Source of the DNA: Rummeliibacillus pycnus_A
GTDB lineage: Bacteria > Bacillota > Bacilli > Bacillales_A > Planococcaceae
Assembly: GCF_044359855.1 (NCBI RefSeq)
Contig: NZ_CP132291.1
Location: forward strand, 2,604,001 to 2,668,000
DNA: 64,000 nucleotides
Direction of reading: 5' to 3'
Of the stretch, positions 30,173-37,672 are shown one piece after another. The stretch's first letter is position 1. Every line of letters begins with the position of its first letter. The position numbers were made by a program, and so were the translations under genes. The notes under the pieces are model-generated. The model was given only the letters and a program-made list of their open reading frames with translations, did not search any database and was not told the DNA's origin.

Positions 30173-31171
30173 ATGCCAAATAATTCCATGAAAAAACTGT
30201 TCTTAAAGTCATTGAGGAATCAGCAAAGAGTATGGAATATCGGAGCATTCATGCTAACATTTGCTGTTGTAGTAGCTACTTTATTTGGTGCTACTTTTAA
30301 AACCGTCAATGCTGAGGCAAACGGTACACAACAAGAAAAACTATTAACAAAAAATACAGTTAGTAAATTACATACTAACAATTTTGCAATACCAACCTCA
30401 TTGAATACGAATAATTCGTATGAACAGGAACAGGGAAATAAGACATACAAGGAACTAGCAAGAGCAACTTCGACTACGGTCGCTGACTTTTTAAAGCAAC
30501 CCGCAGTTGAGTCAGGAGAAAATAGCGAACTTCTAGACACTGAGAATACGCAAAATGCAAATGACACTACCGCATCTGACGTTCGAGTAGAAAAAGCCAT
30601 CGATGTAGTGGAAGACTCTCATGATTCTGCAAATGAAAATTCTAACAAAGAGATTACACTAGTAAGTAACCCTAAAAAGTATCATACAACAGGTACCTTA
30701 AATATGCGTAAAGGTCCTGGAACAAAGTATAAAGTTATTAAAGTAATACCAAAGGGCAAGAATGTTACGTATAAAGGACGTAAAGGTTCATGGTACAAAG
30801 TATCGTATGGTGGCAAAACAGGCTATGTGTCAAAAGTTTATTTGAGATCAGGTATTAAAAAGGTATCAAATTCTCTTGATGGTAAGTCTATGTATGTAAC
30901 ATCTACTGCGTATACGGCATATTGTAATGGCTGCTCAGGTAAGACAACAACAGGTATCAATCTACGCAAGAATCCATATAAAAAAGTAATTGCAGTAGAT
31001 CCAAAAGTAATACCATTACGAAAAATGGTTTATGTAAATGGTTATGGACTAGCTATTGCAGGTGATACTGGCGGTGCAATTAAAGGTCATAAAATTGATG
31101 TCTTTATGCCATCAAAAAAACAAGCCTATAATTGGGGAAGACGTACAGTAAAAGTTACAATTCAAAAATAA
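30173..31171 (+). CDS. YabE-position cell-wall protein with SH3b and 3D domains
   Basis: Secreted or membrane-anchored probable peptidoglycan hydrolase (lytic-transglycosylase-like), 332 aa. In order: a basic N-terminus and one hydrophobic segment (about residues 23-43), and a low-complexity Asn/Thr/Ser/Glu linker (about 45-165). Next come a bacterial SH3 domain (TLNMRKGPGTKYKVIK...VYLRSG, about 174-226) and a 3D domain with three Asp residues (AVDPKVIPL, AGDTGGAIKGH, KIDVFMPS, about 282-320). It stands where B. subtilis has yabE, but that protein carries G5 and DUF348 domains instead of SH3. AAGGAGG precedes the ATG. Confidence 0.85.
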   Translation: MPNNSMKKLFLKSLRNQQRVWNIGAFMLTFAVVVATLFGATFKTVNAEANGTQQEKLLTKNTVSKLHTNNFAIPTSLNTNNSYEQEQGNKTYKELARATSTTVADFLKQPAVESGENSELLDTENTQNANDTTASDVRVEKAIDVVEDSHDSANENSNKEITLVSNPKKYHTTGTLNMRKGPGTKYKVIKVIPKGKNVTYKGRKGSWYKVSYGGKTGYVSKVYLRSGIKKVSNSLDGKSMYVTSTAYTAYCNGCSGKTTTGINLRKNPYKKVIAVDPKVIPLRKMVYVNGYGLAIAGDTGGAIKGHKIDVFMPSKKQAYNWGRRTVKVTIQK

Positions 31172-31177
31172 AAAACG

Positions 31178-31217
31178 AAAGCTTTCTTTTCCATGCCGGA
31201 GAGGAAAGCTTTTTAAT
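31178..31217 (+). terminator. Terminator after the yabE-like gene
   Basis: Stem AAAGCTTTC(T) / (A)GGAAAGCTTT with a GCCGG-containing loop region and a T-rich tail. Confidence 0.8.
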
Positions 31218-31259
31218 TTTATGCTCTGTTGTGTGATATTGTTTTTTAACGAATCTACT

Positions 31260-31870
31260 TGGGCGAAAGGAGGCGGCGATTCCTTGAAAATGCATTCGTA
31301 TTTCTTTCGTGTGATGCTATTCAGTAGGGTTCATTTTTCAAATTCCTGCAGGAAAGCAAGCCAGACGAGACCTTGCAAGTGAGCGTAGGAAGGGCACTGA
31401 AAAAGTAAAAATATATGTAAATTTATAATAGAAAATTGATATATCTATCTTCGTTGAAGTGGGATTAACGGATGAGGAAACGAGCTAGATGAGCCTACGT
31501 GCGAAGCGATGATGCTTGTCGGTTCGCCCACGGAAAGCAGAGTTATTTCACTTCATTCAATAGCAGATATATATTATAAGTATTTGTGTTACTACACTTT
31601 TTCATTGGCCTCAAGCTTAGGCGATGAAGAGGCGTGTAGGTTTGCCCGAGGAAATCGTAAGCTTGTAGCGATACTGATGGAATATTAACAGTATTGTTAA
31701 ACAAGTCCTAATTTTAAAAGCGAAGGTTGCTAGACCAGCTTTGTTGTTCAAATGTTCTTCACTAGAAAAGGAGCTTTATGCCTGACAGCGGGAGGTTATT
31801 TGACTCGAAAGGCTAGCGCTGTAGCTAGATAAGAATAAAAGCGGAGACGACCTGTTTAGCGCCTACAAGT
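31260..31870. repeat. Decayed intergenic repeats between the yabE-like gene and rnmV
   Basis: About 600 bases with no gene. At least two tracts look like degenerate copies of a widespread Bacillales intergenic repeat whose typical core reads GGTTCCCGCGGAAAGCGAGC. They are GGTTCGCCCACGGAAAGC (31521-31538) and GGTTTGCCCGAGGAAATCG (about 31640-31658). A third unit (31349-31395) has GCAAG / CTTGC arms. Arms at 31439-31461 and 31549-31572 form an imperfect inverted repeat around the middle copy. The last part (31735-31868) resembles another short repeat, with TAGCGCTGTAGCTAG. No frame shows a transposase. Confidence 0.55.
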
Positions 31871-31997
31871 GCTGAAGATACTCATTCAGATTCGAAAGAC
31901 ATTACAATGTCTAATTTTCTCTCCGTTACTGTACAATAAGTGTAGAATCGAAGTAAAATGTTCAAAGGAACTTTTTAGAAAAGAGGATTTGATATCC

Positions 31998-32567
31998 GTG
32001 GATATAAAAGAAATTATTGTCGTTGAAGGAAAAGATGATACGACAGCGATTAAGCGCGCTGTAAATGCAGATACGATTGAGACGAATGGTTCAGCGATCT
32101 CAGAAGAAACATTACGTAACATTCAACATGCTCAAGATGTAAGAGGTGTTATTGTATTTACAGATCCTGATTATCCAGGTCGCCGTATTCGAGCTATTAT
32201 CGAAGCGCGTATAGCAGGAGTGAAGCATGCATTTTTACCAAAGAAAAAAACAATTGCCAAAAATGGTAAGGGCTTAGGAATCGAACATGCTAAGGATGAA
32301 GATATTCGTTATGCATTATCAAAAGTTTATACTCCACAAGAAGCAGGACAAGAAATAACATGTACAATTACTTTAGATGATTTAATTGCAGCAAAATTAT
32401 TATCTCATCCTGATGCAAAAAGACGTCGTGAACGATTAGGTGAGCTTTTGAATATTGGTTCTACAAATGGTAAACAACTCGTAAAAAGATTAAAGATGTT
32501 TCAAATTACAGAAGAGCAATTTGGAAAAGCAATTGCACAAATGAATCAGGAGGAACAACATGCATAA
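31998..32567 (+). CDS. rnmV: Ribonuclease M5
   Basis: Cleaves 5S rRNA precursor to its mature form, with ribosomal protein L18. The Toprim fold is clear: VVEGKDDTTAIK (about residues 8-19, the acidic E) and FTDPDYPGRRIR (about 56-67, DxD). The start is GTG 31998 (189 aa), giving VDIKEIIVVEG; the frame extends upstream without a ribosome site. An AGAGGA site is 10 nt upstream. It overlaps rsmA by eight bases, as in B. subtilis. Confidence 0.93.
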   Translation: MDIKEIIVVEGKDDTTAIKRAVNADTIETNGSAISEETLRNIQHAQDVRGVIVFTDPDYPGRRIRAIIEARIAGVKHAFLPKKKTIAKNGKGLGIEHAKDEDIRYALSKVYTPQEAGQEITCTITLDDLIAAKLLSHPDAKRRRERLGELLNIGSTNGKQLVKRLKMFQITEEQFGKAIAQMNQEEQHA

Positions 32568-33441
32568 AGATATTGCAACACCTTTACGCACGCAAGAAAT
32601 TTTAAAAAAATATGGTTTTTCATTTAAAAAAAGTCTAGGACAAAATTTTTTAATTGATCCTAACATTTTACGTAACATCGTAAGTTATGCAGACTTAACA
32701 AAAGAAAGCGCTGCTATCGAAGTTGGTCCTGGCATTGGCGCATTGACGGAACATTTAGCACGTGAAGCTGGAAAAGTCGTGTCATTTGAAATTGATCAAC
32801 GATTATTGCCAGTATTAGAAGATACACTAAGTCCATATGACAACGTGAAAATTGTACATTCAGATGTTCTAAAGGCAGATGTAGTGAATATTATTAAAGA
32901 GGAATTGGCTGATTATAAAGATATAATGGTCGTAGCAAACCTACCCTATTATGTGACAACACCAATCCTTTTAAAGCTATTAATGGAAAACTTGCCGATT
33001 CGTGGAATGGTTGTCATGATGCAAAAAGAAGTAGCAGATCGTATTTCAGCAGTACCTAGCACAAAGGCATATGGTTCCTTGTCCATCGCAGTGCAGTATT
33101 ATATGAAGGCAGAAGTAGTTATGACTGTACCAAAAACAGTATTTATGCCGCAGCCAAATGTTGACTCGGCTGTATTGCGCTTAACACGTCATGCAGAGCC
33201 ACCTGTGAAAGTAATAGACGAATCATTTTTATTTGAAGTTACTCGTAGTTCATTTGCACAACGACGTAAAACAATATTAAATAATTTACAATCACAATTG
33301 CCAAATGGTAAAGAAAAGAAAGAACAAATACTATCAGCTTTAGAAGAAGTAGGTATTGACCCAACAAGAAGAGGCGAAACTTTATCCATTTTAGAGTTTG
33401 GACAATTGGCAGATGCCCTACATCCATATTTCAAGAGATAA
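32560..33441 (+). CDS. rsmA: 16S rRNA dimethyladenosine transferase (KsgA)
   Basis: Adds two methyl groups to each of A1518 and A1519 in the 3' helix of 16S rRNA, a late step in small-subunit maturation. It has the motif NFLIDPNIL (about residues 28-36), a SAM-binding loop VGPGIGALTEHLA, and the NLPYYVTTPI active-site motif (about 128-137). Length is 293 aa. It starts inside the rnmV end (eight-base overlap) with a GGAGGAACA ribosome site. Confidence 0.97.
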   Translation: MHKDIATPLRTQEILKKYGFSFKKSLGQNFLIDPNILRNIVSYADLTKESAAIEVGPGIGALTEHLAREAGKVVSFEIDQRLLPVLEDTLSPYDNVKIVHSDVLKADVVNIIKEELADYKDIMVVANLPYYVTTPILLKLLMENLPIRGMVVMMQKEVADRISAVPSTKAYGSLSIAVQYYMKAEVVMTVPKTVFMPQPNVDSAVLRLTRHAEPPVKVIDESFLFEVTRSSFAQRRKTILNNLQSQLPNGKEKKEQILSALEEVGIDPTRRGETLSILEFGQLADALHPYFKR

Positions 33442-33493
33442 TCCATATATTAGTATAATAATTGAAAAATATAGGTTTTATATAAAAAAGTGA

Positions 33494-33522
33494 TTGACAT
33501 CGCTTTCTTGGATTGTTAAAAT
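33494..33522 (+). promoter_or_regulatory. veg promoter, upstream copy
   Basis: TTGACA (33494-33499), 17-bp spacer, TAAAAT (33517-33522). It precedes the second promoter by 41 bp, so veg appears to have two sigma-A promoters. Confidence 0.65.
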
Positions 33523-33534
33523 ATAATTTTTGTG

Positions 33535-33563
33535 TTGACAAAAATGGCTTAATTATGTATACT
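33535..33563 (+). promoter_or_regulatory. veg promoter, main
   Basis: TTGACA (33535-33540), 17-bp spacer, TATACT (33558-33563), preceded by an A/T-rich tract. B. subtilis Pveg is a classic strong vegetative promoter at the same place. Confidence 0.85.
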
Positions 33564-33588
33564 GGTTTATAGTGAGGTGTAAGCGAAA

Positions 33589-33852
33589 ATGCCAAAAACT
33601 TTAGCCGACATTAAAAAGTCGTTAGATTGTCATTTGGGTAGACGTTTGCAATTGAAAGCAAACGGTGGTCGCAAGAAAACGATTGAGCGCGCTGGAATAT
33701 TACGTGAAACATATCGCGCAGTATTTGTAGTTGATCTTGATCAAGACGAAAACGCTTTTGAGCGTGTGTCTTACAGCTACACAGATATTTTAACAGAAGC
33801 AGTAGAGATTACGTTTGATGACGAGGCAACTAAAGTTGCTGCAGCCAAATAA
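33589..33852 (+). CDS. veg: Veg protein
   Basis: Small, basic, strongly conserved protein (87 aa; MPKTLADIKKSLD, GRRLQLKANGGRKK) with an SH3-like Veg fold. In B. subtilis Veg stimulates biofilm matrix gene expression by opposing SinR. It has its own promoters and terminator here. In B. subtilis yabG lies between ksgA and veg; there is no yabG in the 147-bp gap here. Direct function in this organism is inferred. Confidence 0.95.
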   Translation: MPKTLADIKKSLDCHLGRRLQLKANGGRKKTIERAGILRETYRAVFVVDLDQDENAFERVSYSYTDILTEAVEITFDDEATKVAAAK

Positions 33853-33895
33853 GTAAGTGTTATTATAATCGAATATTTTGTTCGGACACTTGTAG

Positions 33896-33925
33896 AGCAT
33901 TCTTTATCTTTTAAAAGAATGCTTT
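33896..33925 (+). terminator. Terminator after veg
   Basis: Perfect stem AGCATTCTTT (33896-33905) / AAAGAATGCT (33914-33923) with an 8-nt loop, followed by TTAT. Confidence 0.75.
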
Positions 33926-33927
33926 AT

Positions 33928-33956
33928 GAGTGTTTTTTATTTTCGAGGACATACTA
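33928..33956 (+). promoter_or_regulatory. Sigma-G promoter of sspF
   Basis: -10 CATACTA (33950-33956) is an exact fit to the forespore sigma-G/F consensus. The -35 GAGTG (33928-33932) is one base off the GnATR form with a 17-bp spacer. It lies 32 bp upstream of the sspF start. Confidence 0.7.
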
Positions 33957-33987
33957 TCATAGTCAGTCGTTAAAGGAGGAATTTCGT

Positions 33988-34170
33988 TTGGCGAGAAAGT
34001 CAATTATGTCTGATCGTTTGAAAGTTGAAATCGCAAAAGAATTAGGCTTTTACGATACTGTAGAACGTGAGGGCTGGGGCGGAATCAAATCACGAGATGC
34101 CGGGAACATGGTGAAGAAAGCAATTGAAATGGCAGAACGCCAACAAGCGATGGAAGAAGGCCAAAAATAG
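33988..34170 (+). CDS. sspF: Small acid-soluble spore protein SspF (alpha/beta-like)
   Basis: Minor SASP that coats spore DNA. The 60-aa protein matches the family: MARKSIMSDRLKVEIAKELG, the central FYDTVEREGWGGI, and DAGNMVKKAIE (a GPR-type region is atypical). The start is TTG 33988, 8 nt from AAAGGAGGA; the frame extends further upstream, but that extension lies in the promoter. It is between veg and ispE, as in B. subtilis. Confidence 0.94.
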   Translation: MARKSIMSDRLKVEIAKELGFYDTVEREGWGGIKSRDAGNMVKKAIEMAERQQAMEEGQK

Positions 34171-34216
34171 AGTAATCTAAACCAAGTAAATAACAAAAAG
34201 CGTACTGACAAAAAGT

Positions 34217-34251
34217 AGCTCCCCCTAAACTTATAGGGGAGAGCTGTTTTT
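34217..34251 (+). terminator. Terminator after sspF
   Basis: Stem AGCTCCCCCTA / TAGGGGAGAGCT (one bulge) with a T run. Confidence 0.85.
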
Positions 34252-34399
34252 TGTTTATGAATAATAATAGATGGGAAAGCTTTTATAGATAGCGTACGAA
34301 ATGTTTCAACTTTCTTTTCCTGTGGTAGAATAGAACTCAGTGAATAAAGAACGGAGATAGACATCTTCTTTTTTATATTTTTAGGGAGGAGGCGGAGGT

Positions 34400-35266
34400 A
34401 TGCTTTATGTAAAAGCACCTGCCAAAATTAATTTAACTCTTGATGTACTATATAAACGTCCAGATGGTTTTCATGAAGTTGAAATGGTCATGACGACGGT
34501 TGATTTAGCCGATCGTGTGGGTTTGAAAAATCTTAATAATGGACAAATACTAATTCATTCCAGCAGTAATTTTGTTCCTGATGATCAACGAAATCTAGCA
34601 TATCAAGCAGCAAAGTTACTGCAAGATACATATAACATTAAAGATGGTGTATCTATTACTATTGATAAGCAAATTCCTGTAGCGGCTGGTTTAGCTGGTG
34701 GTAGTAGCGACGCAGCAGCAACATTAAAAGGTCTTAATATATTGTGGAATCTTAATCTATCAATCGATGAATTAGCAGAGCTAGGCGCTAAAATAGGTTC
34801 AGATGTTTCTTTTTGTGTCTATGGAGGAACAGCAATTGCTAGAGGACGCGGTGAAAAAATCGAACATATTGCCACTCCGCCTAGCTGTTGGGTAGTTCTA
34901 GCAAAGCCAACAATTGGTGTCTCAACAGCCGCGGTTTATGGCGGCTTGAATATTGATGGAGTTGAACATCCAAATACAATGCAAATGAGACAAGCTATTG
35001 AAAGCAAAGATTATGAGCTCGTATGTGATACGGTTAGTAACGTATTAGAGAGTGTTACACTAAAGCTACATCCAGAAGTAGCAGTAATTAAAGAACAAAT
35101 GAGCCGATTTGGGGCGGATGCTGTATTGATGAGCGGTAGTGGACCGACGGTTTTTGGACTTGTGCAAAACAAAGCACGTGTTAGTCGTATTGTAAATGGT
35201 CTTAGAGGCTTTTGTGATGAAGTATATGCAGTACGTATGCTAGGCGAAAGAGATATTCTTGCTTAA
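34400..35266 (+). CDS. ispE: 4-(cytidine 5'-diphospho)-2-C-methyl-D-erythritol kinase
   Basis: Fourth step of the MEP isoprenoid pathway. GHMP-kinase motifs are KAPAKINLTLDV (N-terminus, about 4-15), PVAAGLAGGSSDAAATL (ATP loop, about 93-109), and SGSGPTVFGL (C-terminal, about 247-256). Length 288 aa is typical. The ATG has an AGGAGGCGGAGG site. It is the only MEP gene in the window. Confidence 0.96.
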   Translation: MLYVKAPAKINLTLDVLYKRPDGFHEVEMVMTTVDLADRVGLKNLNNGQILIHSSSNFVPDDQRNLAYQAAKLLQDTYNIKDGVSITIDKQIPVAAGLAGGSSDAAATLKGLNILWNLNLSIDELAELGAKIGSDVSFCVYGGTAIARGRGEKIEHIATPPSCWVVLAKPTIGVSTAAVYGGLNIDGVEHPNTMQMRQAIESKDYELVCDTVSNVLESVTLKLHPEVAVIKEQMSRFGADAVLMSGSGPTVFGLVQNKARVSRIVNGLRGFCDEVYAVRMLGERDILA

Positions 35267-35322
35267 ATGCGTATAATTGTGGTATTTTTTGTATAAAACA
35301 TTCGTGTTCAGGAGAGGATTTT

Positions 35323-36153
35323 ATGAAATGGAAGCGTAGTGAGCGTCTCGTTGATATGACGCATTATTTAATGGAGCATCCACAGCAGTTAATCCCCCTT
35401 ACATTTTTCGCAGAATTGTATCAATCTGCAAAATCTTCAATTAGTGAAGATTTGTCGATTGTTAAAGATACATTTGAGGAAAGAGGGATTGGCCTTCTAA
35501 TGACGGTCCCAGGAGCTGCAGGGGGTGTTAAATATATTCCCAAAGTACCTGATGCAGCGGTAAAAGACGTAATACAAGAGTTGATAAAAGAATTAAGTCA
35601 TTCCGATCGTTTATTACCAGGTGGATATTTATTTATGACTGATTTATTGGGGAATCCAGAACTGATAAATCGTGTAGGTAAAGTATTTGCCTCTGCTTTT
35701 TGCAATCAAGAAATAGATGTCATTATGACAGTAGCAACAAAAGGGATTTCAATTGCTCATGCGATTGCTAGACACTTAAATGTACCAGTTGTTGTTGTGC
35801 GTCGTGACAACAAAGTAACAGAAGGTTCTACAGTGAGTATTAATTATGTATCTGGCTCATCACGCCGTATACAAACGATGGTTTTATCAAAGCGTAGTAT
35901 GAAAAGTGGCCAACGTGTACTGATCACCGATGACTTTATGAAGGTCGGGGGTACAATGAATGGAATGAAAAATTTATTGGAAGAGTTCGACTGTACTTTA
36001 GCAGGTGTTGCTGTGTTAGTAGAGGCTGAACATCCCGATGAGCGTTTAGTGGATAATTATTATTCATTAATTAAATTAAAAGAAGTAAATGAAAAAGATC
36101 GTACTATTGCTTTATGTGAAGGAAACTATTTTGAGAAGGGTGGAAATAAGTAA
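35323..36153 (+). CDS. purR: Pur operon repressor PurR (PRPP-sensing)
   Basis: Represses purine synthesis genes; released by PRPP. The 276-aa protein has an N-terminal winged helix (about residues 1-74, MKWKRSERLVDMTHYL) and a type I phosphoribosyltransferase domain with a PRPP loop (VLITDDFMKVGGTM, about 199-212). It is unrelated to the LacI-type PurR of enterics. It overlaps ridA by one base (TAATG). A possible PurBox half-site is too weak to claim (see rejected list). Confidence 0.95.
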   Translation: MKWKRSERLVDMTHYLMEHPQQLIPLTFFAELYQSAKSSISEDLSIVKDTFEERGIGLLMTVPGAAGGVKYIPKVPDAAVKDVIQELIKELSHSDRLLPGGYLFMTDLLGNPELINRVGKVFASAFCNQEIDVIMTVATKGISIAHAIARHLNVPVVVVRRDNKVTEGSTVSINYVSGSSRRIQTMVLSKRSMKSGQRVLITDDFMKVGGTMNGMKNLLEEFDCTLAGVAVLVEAEHPDERLVDNYYSLIKLKEVNEKDRTIALCEGNYFEKGGNK

Positions 36154-36524
36154 TGAATGAAGTAGCAACAAAAAATGCACCAGCAGCAATTGGACCATAC
36201 GTTCAAGGCATGATTGTTAACAATCTTTTTTATAGTTCAGGACAAATCCCTTTAACACCATCAGGTGAGTTTGTAGATGGAGATATCACAGAACAAACAA
36301 ACCAAGTTTTTGAAAATCTTAAAGCTGTTCTAGCAGAAGCAGGCTCTTCTTTAGATAAAGTTGTAAAAACAACTGTTTTTATTGCAGATATGGAAGATTT
36401 CGCAGCAATGAACGATGAATATGCTAAACACTTTGGTACGCATAAACCAGCGCGCACAACAGTAGAAGTTGCTAGATTACCAAAAGACGCAAAAGTAGAA
36501 ATTGAAGTAATTGCACTAATTTAA
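36153..36524 (+). CDS. ridA: RidA-family enamine/imine deaminase
   Basis: Hydrolyses reactive 2-aminoacrylate-type imines made by PLP enzymes. The 123-aa trimeric YjgF/YER057c/UK114 fold shows ATKNAPAAIGPYVQG at the start, FYSSGQIPL, and the ARTTVEVARLP motif, whose arginine binds substrate carboxylate. It was YabJ in B. subtilis, co-transcribed with purR; here its ATG shares one base with the purR stop. Confidence 0.96.
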   Translation: MNEVATKNAPAAIGPYVQGMIVNNLFYSSGQIPLTPSGEFVDGDITEQTNQVFENLKAVLAEAGSSLDKVVKTTVFIADMEDFAAMNDEYAKHFGTHKPARTTVEVARLPKDAKVEIEVIALI

Positions 36525-36575
36525 TTCTTTTGTTAGATCTCTTGAAAATCTATTTGAGTAGAAATCTATAAACAA

Positions 36576-36608
36576 AAAGGCAAGTCACTATAAGTGGCTT
36601 GTTTTTTA
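36576..36608 (+). terminator. Terminator after ridA
   Basis: Stem AGGCAAGTCACT / AGTGGCTTGTTT with a three-base loop and a T run. Confidence 0.85.
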
Positions 36609-36706
36609 TTTATGCGCTGGTAAATATAAATGTTGATAGTTATTGTGCATGCACTTTGGATAAAAAGTGAACAGTAGCTATTAATAAAGTTTAGTTTTAA
36701 ATTAGA

Positions 36707-36886
36707 ATGCGCTTTTTAAGCCATCATCACTACTTTGAGGCACGAATCGAAAGTGTCTATCTAATTGATGAACAAGAAGATAAAGTGACTTATATCGAGC
36801 TGCTAGATAGAAATAAAGTAGAGACTGCTCGTCCAAAGTGTCTGTTTTGTAAAATTTTCTCTATAAAAATGAAAATTATTTTTTAA
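36707..36886 (+). CDS. Unrecognised 59-codon frame upstream of spoVG
   Basis: A 59-aa frame begins MRFLSHHHYFEARIES and continues with an acidic middle, then ends with a CLFC pair (cysteines about 45 and 48) and a basic tail. No ribosome site precedes its ATG (AT-rich, no GGAG). It may be the broken start of a gene whose body has been lost, or a non-coding frame. I do not recognise the family. Confidence 0.3.
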   Translation: MRFLSHHHYFEARIESVYLIDEQEDKVTYIELLDRNKVETARPKCLFCKIFSIKMKIIF

Positions 36887-36914
36887 ATTTTGAAAAAATT
36901 GTTTAAAATTAAGA

Positions 36915-36940
36915 AGGAAATAGTTATACTTTTCTTGAAT
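36915..36940 (+). promoter_or_regulatory. Candidate sigma-H promoter of spoVG
   Basis: AGGAAAT (36915-36921) and GAAT (36937-36940) separated by 15 bp resemble the sigma-H elements AGGAnnT and GAAT. spoVG is a sigma-H gene in B. subtilis. The spacing may be one base long, so this is a proposal. Confidence 0.5.
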
Positions 36941-36989
36941 ATATGTAAATAGATTCTAATTAAGCATCGAGATGAGAGGTGGTGAAAAA

Positions 36990-37277
36990 ATGGAAGTAAC
37001 AGATGTGAGACTTCGCCGTGTAGAGACTGATGGCCGTATGCGTGCCATTGCTTCCATCACACTGGACAACGAATTCGTCGTGCACGATATCCGTGTCATT
37101 GATGGAAATACTGGCTTGTTTGTAGCAATGCCAAGTAAAAGAACGCCAGATGGTGAGTTCCGTGATATTGCACACCCAATAAATTCGGGCACACGATCAA
37201 AGATTCAAGAATCTGTATTAGCAGCATATGCTGATTCTAGTGAGGAAGAAACGCAAGTACTTGAGGAAAAAGCATAA
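36990..37277 (+). CDS. spoVG: SpoVG regulatory nucleic-acid-binding protein
   Basis: A 95-aa protein that controls septation and cortex formation in sporulation and binds DNA/RNA in other Firmicutes. It is almost invariant over residues 1-70: MEVTDVRLRRVETDGRMRAI, FVVHDIRVIDG, and PSKRTPDGEFRDIAHPI. The start ATG 36990 follows GAGGTGGTG; the upstream frame is not family-like. It has its own terminator, so it is monocistronic, between ridA and glmU as in B. subtilis. Confidence 0.96.
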   Translation: MEVTDVRLRRVETDGRMRAIASITLDNEFVVHDIRVIDGNTGLFVAMPSKRTPDGEFRDIAHPINSGTRSKIQESVLAAYADSSEEETQVLEEKA

Positions 37278-37290
37278 TAAGACTTGAAAC

Positions 37291-37326
37291 AGGAGCCATT
37301 CAATAGTTGAAGCAGGCTCTTTTTTC
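37291..37326 (+). terminator. Terminator after spoVG
   Basis: GAGCC / GGCTC with partial inner pairing and TTTTTT. Confidence 0.75.
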
Positions 37327-37606
37327 TATGTCTAAAAATTATAAATCATATAGAAAGCAATCAATTTATATTAAATTTCAATAAGGAAGATAGAGTGAAC
37401 TCCTTTGCCAGGGGATTTTTTAAAAAATTCATAGCATAAATTTAAAAAATGGAATGTATAGAAAAATAGAGTTAATGGAGAAAATAAAAAAGTGAAATGA
37501 TATTGTTTATTATTACTTAAAAGGGGAAAATTTCAATTTTATTAGTAAAAAAGAAAAGAAATTATATAATAAATGTTTTGTGATTGTTTTGTCAAGCTAC
37601 AAACTC
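37327..37606. other. AT-rich gap before glmU
   Basis: About 280 bases with very high A+T and no frame with a ribosome site. I see no dyad or known leader. The final part passes into the glmU promoter. Confidence 0.5.
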
Positions 37607-37635
37607 TTGAAAATTAATTAAATTTGCTTTATAGT
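37607..37635 (+). promoter_or_regulatory. Sigma-A promoter of glmU-prs
   Basis: TTGAAA (37607-37612), 17-bp spacer, TATAGT (37630-37635), 38 bp upstream of the glmU start. Confidence 0.65.
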
Positions 37636-37672
37636 CTAAAGAGAAAATCTGCTTAAATGGAGGACTTGCGAA

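Noticed and set aside
31869..31997. Upstream 43-codon extension of rnmV
   Set aside because: It runs into the repeat region, lacks a ribosome site and is absent from the family; GTG 31998 fits.
35296..35312. Possible PurBox before purR (CGAATGTTT on the minus strand)
   Set aside because: It departs from the CGAAC-type core as I remember it and there is no partner site; not enough to claim autoregulation.
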